64,000 bases of DNA from JAKALD01 sp963817785 (GTDB lineage: Bacteria; Pseudomonadota; Gammaproteobacteria; Burkholderiales; SG8-39), in assembly GCA_963817785.1 (NCBI GenBank), contig CAWFPL010000008.1, forward strand, positions 1,116,001 through 1,180,000, read 5' to 3'. Shown one piece after another: positions 26,632 to 33,512 of the stretch (the first letter of the stretch is position 1; each line of letters begins with the position of its first letter). Made by a program: the position numbers and the translations under genes. The notes beneath the pieces are model-generated. The model was not told the origin of the DNA and made no database searches. It worked only from the letters and a program-made list of their open reading frames with translations.

Positions 26632-27309
26632 ATGCTTCCACTGAATCCCGCGCCCGCCCTGACGCGGCTCGCCGCGATGCTCCTGTTCGCCTCGGGCGCC
26701 GTGGCCTACGCGCGATCGAGCGGCCAGGACGCGCACCGCTCGCCCTGGGACGCCGAAGCCGGGTCGAGCGAGCCCGACGACCCCGGCCGCGACGCCTGGC
26801 AGAAGCCGGCGGCGGTGATGCGGGCGCTCGCGCCGGCGCGCGACGCGGTGGTCGCCGATATCGGCGCCGGGAACGGATACTTTTCGGTGCGGCTCGCGCG
26901 CGCGCTGCCGCGGGGCCAGGTGGTCGCCGTGGACACGGATCCCCAACTGGTTCGCTGCCTGTCACGGCGCGCTCAGCGCGAAGGACTGTCCAACCTCAGC
27001 GCACAGCCTGGGGGCGCGGAGGAGCCCAAGCTGGCACGCAAGGTCGATCTCGCGTTGCTGGTCGACACCTACCGCTGCATCCGCCACCGCGAGCGATACT
27101 TCCGCAGCGTGCGCGCCGCGCTGCGGCCCGGCGGACGGCTGGCCATCATCGACTTCCGCCTGGACGCGCCGCTCGGGCCGCCGCTGCGCGCGCGCGTCCT
27201 AGCGCAGACGGTGATCGCGGAGCTGACTCAGGCCGGCTTCGAGCTGCGGCGGCAGTATCATTTCCTGCCTTACCAGCACTTCCTGCTGCTCGCGGCAGCC
27301 AGCCGCTGA
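26632..27309 (+). CDS. Exported class I SAM-dependent methyltransferase
   Basis: 225 residues. An N-terminal signal peptide (about 1-27, hydrophobic LTRLAAMLLFASGAVAYA) precedes a methyltransferase domain. The SAM loop is VADIGAGNGYFS (about 75-86), then VVAVDTDPQL and a LRPGGRLAIIDF strand. A methyltransferase with a secretion signal is unusual because SAM is cytoplasmic. Such proteins are nevertheless widespread in Gram-negatives, with unknown substrate. It is divergent from the ABC exporter genes. The following 149 bp to 27458 hold no gene I can support. Confidence 0.8.
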   Translation: MLPLNPAPALTRLAAMLLFASGAVAYARSSGQDAHRSPWDAEAGSSEPDDPGRDAWQKPAAVMRALAPARDAVVADIGAGNGYFSVRLARALPRGQVVAVDTDPQLVRCLSRRAQREGLSNLSAQPGGAEEPKLARKVDLALLVDTYRCIRHRERYFRSVRAALRPGGRLAIIDFRLDAPLGPPLRARVLAQTVIAELTQAGFELRRQYHFLPYQHFLLLAAASR

Positions 27310-27458
27310 GCGCACTTTAAGACGGGCGTACCGGCCGCGGCCAGGGGGGAGACATCACGGGCACGTGTTCGGCGACGGCCAGCCGCCGATCGGCCAGCGC
27401 TATTGCAACAACGGAGCCGTACTGCGATTCATCCCGCGCGACACCGGGGCGTAGTGCC

Positions 27459-27659
27459 TCAGCGGCCGCGCCGGCCGGCGTCGGTATTGGCGTCCCAGGG
27501 GCTCGACGAAGGTGCGGATGGCGGGGCTGCGCCGCCCACCTCAAGCTGCTTGCGCCAGCGCTCCTTCTCCCGCTTCGGCGTGACGAAGACCCAGTACAGG
27601 ATGCCCGCGGCAAACGTCACGATCAGCGCCACGTCCAGCAGGACCGCTTCGGTGCTCAT
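27459..27659 (-). CDS. Small single-span membrane protein (66 aa)
   Basis: Start ATG at 27659 with a strong GGGGAGAGGAG ribosome binding site. One membrane helix near the N-terminus (VLLDVALIVTFAAGILYWVFV, about 6-26) precedes a basic cytoplasmic stretch (TPKREKERWRKQ) and a flexible Ser/Pro/Gly tail. No known domain. Size and layout resemble small stress or assembly-factor proteins, but no function is assigned. Confidence 0.6.
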   Translation of the reverse strand: MSTEAVLLDVALIVTFAAGILYWVFVTPKREKERWRKQLEVGGAAPPSAPSSSPWDANTDAGRRGR

Positions 27660-27783
27660 GCTCCTCTCCCCCGTCGGGAAGCCACATCCTGATTTGGAAC
27701 GCCGCGCCGAGCCGAGGTTCAAACGCCGCACCCGGTGTTGCGCTGCTTTCTGACGTCTGACGTCAAATGTGCGGACGCGTCCG

Positions 27784-27789
27784 TACAAT
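27784..27789 (+). promoter_or_regulatory. -10 hexamer 6 nt before the srkA start codon
   Basis: TACAAT is separated from the ATG at 27796 by six bases. Transcription would therefore start at or next to the start codon, and no Shine-Dalgarno is present. A leaderless mRNA is the simplest reading. A TGACGTC direct repeat lies just upstream at 27751-27764. Confidence 0.5.
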
Positions 27790-27795
27790 GCGCGC

Positions 27796-28806
27796 ATGAC
27801 CAACGCGGACTCGCATCCCTACACGAAACTCACGCCGGACGCGGTGCTCGACGCGCTGCAAAGCGTCGGCCTGCGCCCGGACGGACGCCTGCTCGCGCTC
27901 AACAGCTACGAGAACCGCGTCTATCAGGTGATGATGGAGCACGGGCCGCCGTGCGTGGCGAAGTTCTACCGTCCCGGGCGCTGGAGCGACGCGCAGATCG
28001 AGGAGGAGCACGCTTTCGTGCGCGAGCTCGCGGAGCGCGAGATCCCGGTGGTGGCGCCGCTCGCGCTCGCAGGGGAGCGCACGCTGCACGCGTTCGGCGG
28101 CTTTCGCTTCGCGGTCTACCCGCGCCAGGGCGGGCGCGCGCCCGAGCTCGAGGACCGCGCCACGCTCGAATGGATGGGGCGTTTCGTCGGGCGCATCCAC
28201 GCCGTGGGCGCGAACCGCCCGTTCCTCGCGCGACCGGCGCTCGACGCCGCGAGCTTCGGCGAGGAGCCGCGCGACTGGCTGCTCGCGCACGAGTTCGTTC
28301 CGCCCGATCTGCACGAGGCCTGGGCGAGCGTCGCGCAGCTCGCGCTCGAGGGCGTGCGCCACTGCTATGCGCGCGCCGGCACGGTGCGCCTGATCCGCCT
28401 GCACGGCGACTGCCATGCCGGCAACGTGCTGTGGAGCGAAGGCCGGGGCGGAGAGCCGGCCGGGCCGCACTTCGTCGACTTCGACGATGCGCGCATGGGG
28501 CCCGCGCTGCAGGACCTGTGGATGCTGCTCGCCGGCGAGCGCGCCGCAATGACGCAGCAGCTGTCCTACGTGCTCGCGGGCTATGAGGACTTCTTCGAGT
28601 TCGACCGGCGCGAGCTGCACCTGCTCGAAGCGCTGAGGACGCTGCGCCTGCTGCACTACTCGGCGTGGATCGCGCGGCGCTGGGACGACCCGGCGTTTCC
28701 CGCCGCCTTTCCGTGGTTCAATACGCAGCGCTACTGGCAGGACCGCATTCTCGAGCTGCGCGAGCAGATCGCGCTGATGGACGAGCCGCCCCTCGCCGCG
28801 TCCTGA
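27796..28806 (+). CDS. srkA: Stress response serine/threonine kinase SrkA (YihE-like)
   Basis: 336 residues from the ATG at 27796. Aminoglycoside-phosphotransferase-like kinase fold: ENRVYQV at the nucleotide loop (about 37), catalytic loop LHGDCHAGNVLW (about 205) and metal-binding FVDFDDARMGP (about 228). E. coli SrkA (YihE) is a protein kinase that protects against stress-induced death. Length and motif spacing agree with it. No neighbouring operon partner on this strand. Confidence 0.92.
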   Translation: MTNADSHPYTKLTPDAVLDALQSVGLRPDGRLLALNSYENRVYQVMMEHGPPCVAKFYRPGRWSDAQIEEEHAFVRELAEREIPVVAPLALAGERTLHAFGGFRFAVYPRQGGRAPELEDRATLEWMGRFVGRIHAVGANRPFLARPALDAASFGEEPRDWLLAHEFVPPDLHEAWASVAQLALEGVRHCYARAGTVRLIRLHGDCHAGNVLWSEGRGGEPAGPHFVDFDDARMGPALQDLWMLLAGERAAMTQQLSYVLAGYEDFFEFDRRELHLLEALRTLRLLHYSAWIARRWDDPAFPAAFPWFNTQRYWQDRILELREQIALMDEPPLAAS

Positions 28807-28926
28807 GCGCCGCGCGGTTTGTGCACCGCGCAACGGAATAAACCTGCCGCGGCGCTGTTTGTCAGGGCGTCGCCAGCAATCGGCTGGCGGACGATTTTCC
28901 CATTGCTACCGATCGGAGGATGTCAT

Positions 28927-29367
28927 ATGCGCGCGACACAAGAGGTCATCAAGCGGATTCTGTGGACGGGCGTGGCCGGGGCAGCGCTGCTCCTGGCGGC
29001 ATGCGCAGAAATGCCCTGGAGCGGCGGGATGCACGTCACGCTGAGCGGCGCTCAGGAGGTGCCGCCGGTCATGACCAGCGCCAGCGGCAGCGCCACCATC
29101 AAGGTCGCCGCGGACCATGCGGTGAGCGGCAGCGTGACCACTTCGGGCATGCGCGGCATCGCCGCGCACATTCACCAGGGCGCTGCGGGCAAGAACGGGC
29201 CGGTGATCATTCCGCTCAGCATGTCCAGCGAGAACACGTGGAAGGTGCCGGCCGGCGCGAAGCTGAGCGACGCGCAGTACGCCGCCTACAAGGCGGGGGA
29301 CCTGTACGTCAACGTGCACAGCGAAGCGCACCGCGGCGGGGAGATTCGCGCACAGCTCACTCCGTAA
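28927..29367 (+). CDS. CHRD-domain lipoprotein
   Basis: 146 residues from the ATG at 28927 (GGAGG ribosome binding site). The signal peptide ends in a lipobox (LLLAAC, Cys near 25). The CHRD domain runs from about 37 to the end, with SGAQEVPPV, AHIHQGAAGKNGP and DLYVNVHSEAHRGGEIRAQL. CHRD domains are extracytoplasmic beta-rich modules of uncertain role, named from chordin. The lipoprotein is expected in the outer or inner membrane facing the periplasm. Confidence 0.88.
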   Translation: MRATQEVIKRILWTGVAGAALLLAACAEMPWSGGMHVTLSGAQEVPPVMTSASGSATIKVAADHAVSGSVTTSGMRGIAAHIHQGAAGKNGPVIIPLSMSSENTWKVPAGAKLSDAQYAAYKAGDLYVNVHSEAHRGGEIRAQLTP

Positions 29368-29410
29368 CCGGAGTGGAACGTGCCCGGGCGCCCCGCCCGG
29401 GCCGCTCCGC

Positions 29411-30046
29411 TCAACCGGCCAGATCGTCGAGCGCCGCCTGCAGGTGCGAGACGTCGGCCCACTGCAGCACCCGCCAGCCCTCCGGCGCGGCCTCGATGCG
29501 GTTGAGTCCTGCGTTCGGCAGCTCGAAATCGCGCGGCGAGGACAGCCCGCGGGCCGTAGCGTGGCGGAAGGCCATCTCGAGCACGCCGCCGTGGGTGACC
29601 ACCAGGATGCTTTCCCCGGCATGACGCCGCGCCAGCTCGGCGACGCAAGCCACCGCGCGCTCGGCGAAGCGCCGCAGGCTTTCGCCGCTCACGAAATCGA
29701 ACTCCGGGTCCTTGTCCTTGAAGCGCGCGTACTCGGCCGGGTAGCGCTCGCGCACCTCGACGTAGGTAAGCGACTCGAACATGCCGTAGTGCCGCTCACG
29801 CAGCGCCGGCTCGAGCCGCACGGGTAGCGCAAGGCGCTGCGCGGCCGGTGCCGCAGTCTGGCGCGCGCGCGCCAGATCGCTCGAATACAGCGCGGCGAAT
29901 CGCTCGCCCGCGAGCGCGGCCGCGGCCGCGCGCGCCTGCGCGTGTCCCACCTCGCTCAACGGCACGTCGAGCTGCCCCTGTACGCGGCCCTCGGCGTTCC
30001 ACGCCGTTTCGCCATGGCGCACCAGGCAGATGCGCGTGATCGTCAT
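29411..30046 (-). CDS. Histidine phosphatase (phosphoglycerate mutase-like) family protein
   Basis: 211 residues. The RHG motif is LVRHGETAWN (8-17) with the phospho-accepting His. The second His is in VVTHGGVLEM (about 150), and the acid Glu is near LRERHYGMFE (about 82). Candidate activities include phosphoglycerate mutase, alpha-ribazole phosphatase or another phosphomonoesterase. No cobalamin or glycolysis genes are adjacent to choose between them. A TATACT -10-like hexamer lies about 45 nt upstream of the ATG. Confidence 0.88.
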   Translation of the reverse strand: MTITRICLVRHGETAWNAEGRVQGQLDVPLSEVGHAQARAAAAALAGERFAALYSSDLARARQTAAPAAQRLALPVRLEPALRERHYGMFESLTYVEVRERYPAEYARFKDKDPEFDFVSGESLRRFAERAVACVAELARRHAGESILVVTHGGVLEMAFRHATARGLSSPRDFELPNAGLNRIEAAPEGWRVLQWADVSHLQAALDDLAG

Positions 30047-30421
30047 CGTTCCGTTCTCCGGAGAGGCGTTTGAAGAATTTGAGCCGGCGAGAGTATAGGG
30101 CGTAACGGGAAGCGCCGCCGGCTTCGCTTACGGCTGCCGCAGGCTGCGCTGCAGCGCGTGCTCAAGGATGACGATCGTCGCCATGCCGCCGCTGCGTGCC
30201 CGTCGCGCGCGCGCTGCCGAATATGGATTTGGTCACGATCGCCACGGCACGGGCCTCGAGAAAATCGCGGGGAAATCCCTCGCGCGCAAGCGTAGCACGC
30301 ACCTTCTAACAACCGCTTACACACTGTTGCAGACGGCGCGCGGCAGGACGCGTTTACTGTCACCACCTGCGGCGAATATCCGCGCGCAGCGAAAGATGCT
30401 CAACCCATTCAGGAGGCATCC
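30047..30421. other. Intergenic region with divergent promoters
   Basis: 375 bp without a supportable gene. The left part holds a TATACT hexamer reading towards the histidine phosphatase. The right part (from about 30305) contains ACACAC-N2-TTGCAG and, after 20 nt, TTTACT, then CCACCTG...ATCCGCGCGCAGCG and the ribosome binding site of the gene at 30422. The right part is repeated upstream of the paralogue at 30935, so it is probably the promoter region. Confidence 0.55.
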
Positions 30422-30682
30422 ATGTTGAAGAAGCTGATCTACGTAGCAGGTGCCGCGGTCATGCTGGCGATGGCGGGCCCGTCGTTCGCGCGAAGCGCGG
30501 ACATCCACCAGGACCGGCACGACATCCGCGCCGACCGCCGCGATGCGCGCGGCGACCGGCACTCGATGCGCCAGGATATGCGCCAGGGCAATCGCGCCGG
30601 CGCGCGCGCCCAGCGCCGCGACCTGCGCCACGACCGCCGCGACCTGCACCGCGACCGCTTCGCGCGCGCAGGCAAGCGCTGA
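30422..30682 (+). CDS. Small exported Asp/Arg/His-rich protein, copy 1
   Basis: 86 residues, ATG with AGGAGG ribosome binding site. The signal peptide (MLKKLIYVAGAAVMLAMAGPSFA, cleavage near 23) is followed by about 60 residues of repeated [DH]xxDRxD-type heptads rich in Asp, Arg and His, predicted as one long charged helix or disordered. No known domain. The charge pattern suggests metal, nucleic-acid or lipopolysaccharide contact in the periplasm, which is speculation. Tandem paralogue of the gene at 30935, and a terminator follows. Confidence 0.75.
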   Translation: MLKKLIYVAGAAVMLAMAGPSFARSADIHQDRHDIRADRRDARGDRHSMRQDMRQGNRAGARAQRRDLRHDRRDLHRDRFARAGKR

Positions 30683-30700
30683 TTCAGGCTGCCCCGGCTG

Positions 30701-30735
30701 CGCGAAGCCCGGCCGCGGCCGGGCTTCGCGTTTTT
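30701..30735 (+). terminator. Rho-independent terminator after copy 1
   Basis: A perfect 30-nt palindrome (30701-30730, arms beginning CGCGAAGCCCGGCC) is followed directly by TTTTT. It ends the 30422 transcript. Confidence 0.9.
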
Positions 30736-30934
30736 CGAAGTCCCCTCGTCGCGGCTGCGGCCGCGCGCGGGCCCGGCACGCTCGGTGAGCAGTTTGACGG
30801 CCGCGCCTCACAGCTACTGACACGCCGCTGACAGACTCTTGCACGCCCTGGGGCCCGCTGCGTGTTCAATCACCTCACCTGCCGCCGACATCCGCGCGCA
30901 GCGCAAAGCACCGTCACCCGTACAGGAGGCACTC

Positions 30935-31231
30935 ATGTTGAAGAAGGTGATCTACGTAGCAGGCGCCGCTGCCATGTTGGCGATGAGCACTGCGTCGTTC
31001 GCACAGGACATGCCCCAGGATCTGTGGGACATCCACCACGACACGCGCGCCATCCACGCCGATCGTCGTGACATGTACAGCGACCGGCACCAGATGCTTC
31101 AAGACACCCGGCAGGGCAGCCGCGCCGGCGCGATCGCCGAGCGACGCGATCTGCGGCAGATCCGGCGCGACCGCCGCGCCGAGCACCGCGTCCTGCATCG
31201 CGACCGCTTCGCGCGCAGGAGCGAAAGCTGA
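30935..31231 (+). CDS. Small exported Asp/Arg/His-rich protein, copy 2
   Basis: 98 residues from the ATG at 30935 (AGGAGG ribosome binding site). The signal peptide (MLKKVIYVAGAAAMLAMSTASFA) is nearly identical to copy 1, but the mature part is longer, starts QDMPQDLWDIHHD, and has more Met and Gln in the heptads (RRDMYSDRHQMLQD). As with copy 1 no domain is recognised. Having its own promoter-like sequence and terminator suggests it can be regulated separately. Confidence 0.75.
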   Translation: MLKKVIYVAGAAAMLAMSTASFAQDMPQDLWDIHHDTRAIHADRRDMYSDRHQMLQDTRQGSRAGAIAERRDLRQIRRDRRAEHRVLHRDRFARRSES

Positions 31232-31256
31232 TCGAGGCCGACCCGTCAGTGCCCGG

Positions 31257-31278
31257 AGCCCGGCCGAGGCCGGGCTTT
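31257..31278 (+). terminator. Terminator after copy 2
   Basis: Stem AGCCCGGCC / GGCCGGGCT with a GA loop, followed by TTTGCATTTT. It converges with the dehydrogenase gene that ends at 31297. Confidence 0.75.
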
Positions 31279-31296
31279 GCATTTTAGGGGAGGCGC

Positions 31297-32274
31297 CTAG
31301 CGCGCCGGCTCGGGGTTGATCAGGCGAATCGGCTTGCCGTCGAGCCAGGCCTCGATGTTCTCCACCGCGTCCTGGTAGAAGGTGCGGTAGGTGTCGGCGC
31401 TCACGTAGCCCAGGTGCGGCGAGAGCGTGACGTTGTCCAGCTTGCGCAGCCGGTGATCCTGCGGCAACGGCTCGCGGTCGTAGACGTCGAGCGCGGCATG
31501 CGCCAGGTGCCCGCTGCGTAGCGCATCGATCATCGCCCCCTGGTCGACGATCGGCGCGCGCGAGGTGTTCACCAGGATCGCGCCGCGCTTCATCCTCGCG
31601 AGCTCGGCGGCGCCGATCAGCCCGCGGGTGCGCTCGCTCAGCACCAGGTGGATGCTGATCACGTCCGAGGTCGCGAGCAGCTCGTCCTTCGCCAGGTGTA
31701 GCGCCCCGGCGGCCAGCGCCCGCTCGCCGGTCAGGTTCTCGCTCCAGGCCGCGACCTCCATGCCGAACGCGGCGCCGACGCGCGCCACGCGGCTGCCGAG
31801 CTTGCCCAGGCCGAGCAGCCCGAGGCGCCGGCCCTCCAGGATCATGCCGCCCGCGATCCCCTCGTGCCAGCGCCCGGCGCGCATGCCGCGCTCGGCCCTG
31901 GCCAGGTCGCGCGCCGCCGCGATGATCAGGCCCCAGGTGAGCTCGGCGGTCGAGGCGGTGGAATTACCCTGGCGCGTGTGGCTGACCGGGATGCCCCGCT
32001 CGCTGCACGCCGCCGCGTCGAGGCTCGGCGAGCGCACGCCGGTGAGCACCACCAGCCTCAGCTTCGGCAGGCGCTCGATCAGCGCGCGCGGAAACGGCGT
32101 GCGCTCGCGCATCAGGATGACGATCTCGAACGGCGCCAGCTTGCCGGCGGCCTCATCGAGCGAAGCGAATGCCTCGTGGAACACGCTCGGCTGGACGCCG
32201 CGCCGGCGCAAACGTTCCCAATCGGCGCACTCGAGCGCGACGCGCTGGTAATCGTCCAGGATGGCGAGCTTCAT
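31297..32274 (-). CDS. D-2-hydroxyacid dehydrogenase family protein
   Basis: 325 residues from the ATG at 32274. The NAD-binding loop is GLLGLGKLGSRVA (about 150-162). Catalytic Arg lies in VNTSRAPIVD (about 240), with a Glu near DVYDREPLP and a His in SPHLGYVS (about 290). The family covers phosphoglycerate, glyoxylate/hydroxypyruvate and other 2-hydroxyacid dehydrogenases. The neighbouring extradiol dioxygenase-like and ThDP decarboxylase genes suggest a link to aromatic or 2-oxoacid catabolism, without proof. Confidence 0.9.
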   Translation of the reverse strand: MKLAILDDYQRVALECADWERLRRRGVQPSVFHEAFASLDEAAGKLAPFEIVILMRERTPFPRALIERLPKLRLVVLTGVRSPSLDAAACSERGIPVSHTRQGNSTASTAELTWGLIIAAARDLARAERGMRAGRWHEGIAGGMILEGRRLGLLGLGKLGSRVARVGAAFGMEVAAWSENLTGERALAAGALHLAKDELLATSDVISIHLVLSERTRGLIGAAELARMKRGAILVNTSRAPIVDQGAMIDALRSGHLAHAALDVYDREPLPQDHRLRKLDNVTLSPHLGYVSADTYRTFYQDAVENIEAWLDGKPIRLINPEPAR

Positions 32275-32348
32275 CGGCTGGTTCCGGCCACGGGAAGGAA
32301 ACGGCCGGAATCGTAGCATCCGCGGCGCGCAAGCGTGCCGCGGCGCCT

Positions 32349-33353
32349 TCAGTAGGGATCGAAAACCGGGACGCTCTGCTCCGGCATGACGCTCGCCGCG
32401 ACGTCGGGGGTGCCGTACTTGAGGAAGCTCTCGGGCAGGGCGCCGCCCCAGTACACGCCGGTGCCGCGCTCCTCCTCGTTCCAGGTGACCGGCTCCCAGT
32501 CGGGCGCCAGCACCAGGTAGCTGCCCGAATAGACCTCGACGCGGTTGCCGCCCGGCTCGTAGGAATACAGGTAGAAGCCCTGCGAGTTGTTGTGCTTGGA
32601 GGGTCCGGCCTCGATGAACACGCCGTTCTCGGCGAGGATGTCGGCCGCGCGCAGCACGTCCTCGCGGTTGTCCACCCAAAGCGAGAAATGGTGCAGGCGG
32701 CCGCTCGCGCCGTGCACGTCCTTCACGTAGGCGACCTGGTGGTGCAGCGGGTTGCTGCTCAGCCAGGAGCCGATCTCGACCGTGCCGCGCTCGAACAGGA
32801 CCTGCTCGCGCAGGCCGAAGCCGAGCTCCTGCTGCAGGAAGCGCCGGTTCGGCGCGACCTCCTTCGCGAGCAGCGCCAGGTGATCGATGCGGCGCACCGC
32901 CGCGCCGCGCCCGGTGTACTTCATCGGCAGGTTCTTCAGCGTCGAGCGCAGATGGTCGGGCGCGCGGTAGCGCTGCTCCTCGTAGTACAAGTCCATCAGG
33001 TGCCCGTCGGGATCGTGGAAGCGGTACGCCCGCCCTCGCCCGAACTCGCCCTCGCTCCAGCCCTCTCCGAGCCCCGCCTGCTCGATCGCCCGTACGCGCC
33101 GCTGCAGCGCCTGCGGACTCGCCGCGCGCCAGGAGATGCGGCCCGGACCGGCCTGCGCGGCCTCGGTGAGCTTCAAGGTCGCCGCGGCGTAGTCGCCGTA
33201 GCCGCGCAGGTACGCCGAGGCGCCCTCCTCGTGCACCAGCTCCATGCCGAGCACGTCGCGGAAATACCACAGGCTCTTGGCGGGCTCGGGGGTGAGCAGC
33301 TCCACCCGCCCCAGGTGGGCCACGTCGCGGTTCGGTTCGATCGGGTCGGCCAT
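32349..33353 (-). CDS. Type I extradiol (catechol 2,3-dioxygenase-like) VOC protein
   Basis: 334 residues from the ATG at 33353 (GGAGGAGAG ribosome binding site). Two vicinal-oxygen-chelate modules are present. The second carries the Fe(II) ligands: His in RRIDHLAL (about 155), His in RLHHFSLWV (about 220) and Glu in NRVEVYSG (about 272). Length and His-His-Glu order match catechol 2,3-dioxygenases that cleave the ring next to the diol. A FNR-type box with class II spacing lies upstream. An oxygenase under a low-oxygen regulator is noteworthy. Confidence 0.9.
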   Translation of the reverse strand: MADPIEPNRDVAHLGRVELLTPEPAKSLWYFRDVLGMELVHEEGASAYLRGYGDYAAATLKLTEAAQAGPGRISWRAASPQALQRRVRAIEQAGLGEGWSEGEFGRGRAYRFHDPDGHLMDLYYEEQRYRAPDHLRSTLKNLPMKYTGRGAAVRRIDHLALLAKEVAPNRRFLQQELGFGLREQVLFERGTVEIGSWLSSNPLHHQVAYVKDVHGASGRLHHFSLWVDNREDVLRAADILAENGVFIEAGPSKHNNSQGFYLYSYEPGGNRVEVYSGSYLVLAPDWEPVTWNEEERGTGVYWGGALPESFLKYGTPDVAASVMPEQSVPVFDPY

Positions 33354-33417
33354 CGTCCTCTCCTCCGGAAATGCGCAAAAGCTTACGTATTTATCGCGCG
33401 GCGCCCTAGGGCGGAGT

Positions 33418-33431
33418 TTGATCTGGATCAA
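33418..33431 (-). promoter_or_regulatory. Perfect FNR/ANR-type box between the dioxygenase and ThDP genes
   Basis: TTGATctggATCAA, identical to the canonical FNR/DNR consensus. Towards the dioxygenase gene a GATAAA(TA) -10-like element (33395-33390) follows after 22 nt, giving -41.5 geometry. Towards the ThDP gene the only -10-like hexamer (TAAGAT, 33498) is 66 nt away, outside class II range. Confidence 0.78.
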
Positions 33432-33512
33432 CCGGCGCCGGCATGCGGCCGGCGGCCGCGCAGCGAAATCGGCCGGGCGGGCGGGGGCGCAAGCCGCTAA
33501 GATTTCGCCACC

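Larger units (their letters stand above)
30318..31231 (+). repeat. Tandem gene duplication including the promoter region
   Basis: Two diverged units, roughly 30310-30682 and 30810-31231, share the upstream signal (ACAxAC-N2-TTGCA followed after 20 nt by a -10-like hexamer), the ATCCGCGCGCAGCG leader block, the AGGAGGCAnnCATGTTGAAGAAG start region and homologous coding sequence. The copies are separated by a terminator at 30701. Protein identity is moderate, so the duplication is old rather than recent. Confidence 0.7.

Noticed and set aside
27360..27453. Short plus-strand reading with VFGDGQPPIGQRYCNNG, looking like the end of a secreted protein
   Set aside because: About 30 codons, no start codon or upstream homologous part. 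Could be a decayed fragment but cannot be supported.
27751..27765. TGACGTC direct repeat upstream of srkA as an operator
   Set aside because: It contains TGACGTCA, a palindrome frequent by chance in GC-rich DNA, and has no second occurrence at other promoters in the window.
30422..31231. DR-rich tandem repeats as a CRISPR-like or satellite array
   Set aside because: The periodicity is at protein heptad level within two coding regions with signal peptides. DNA repeats are not uniform and there are no spacers.
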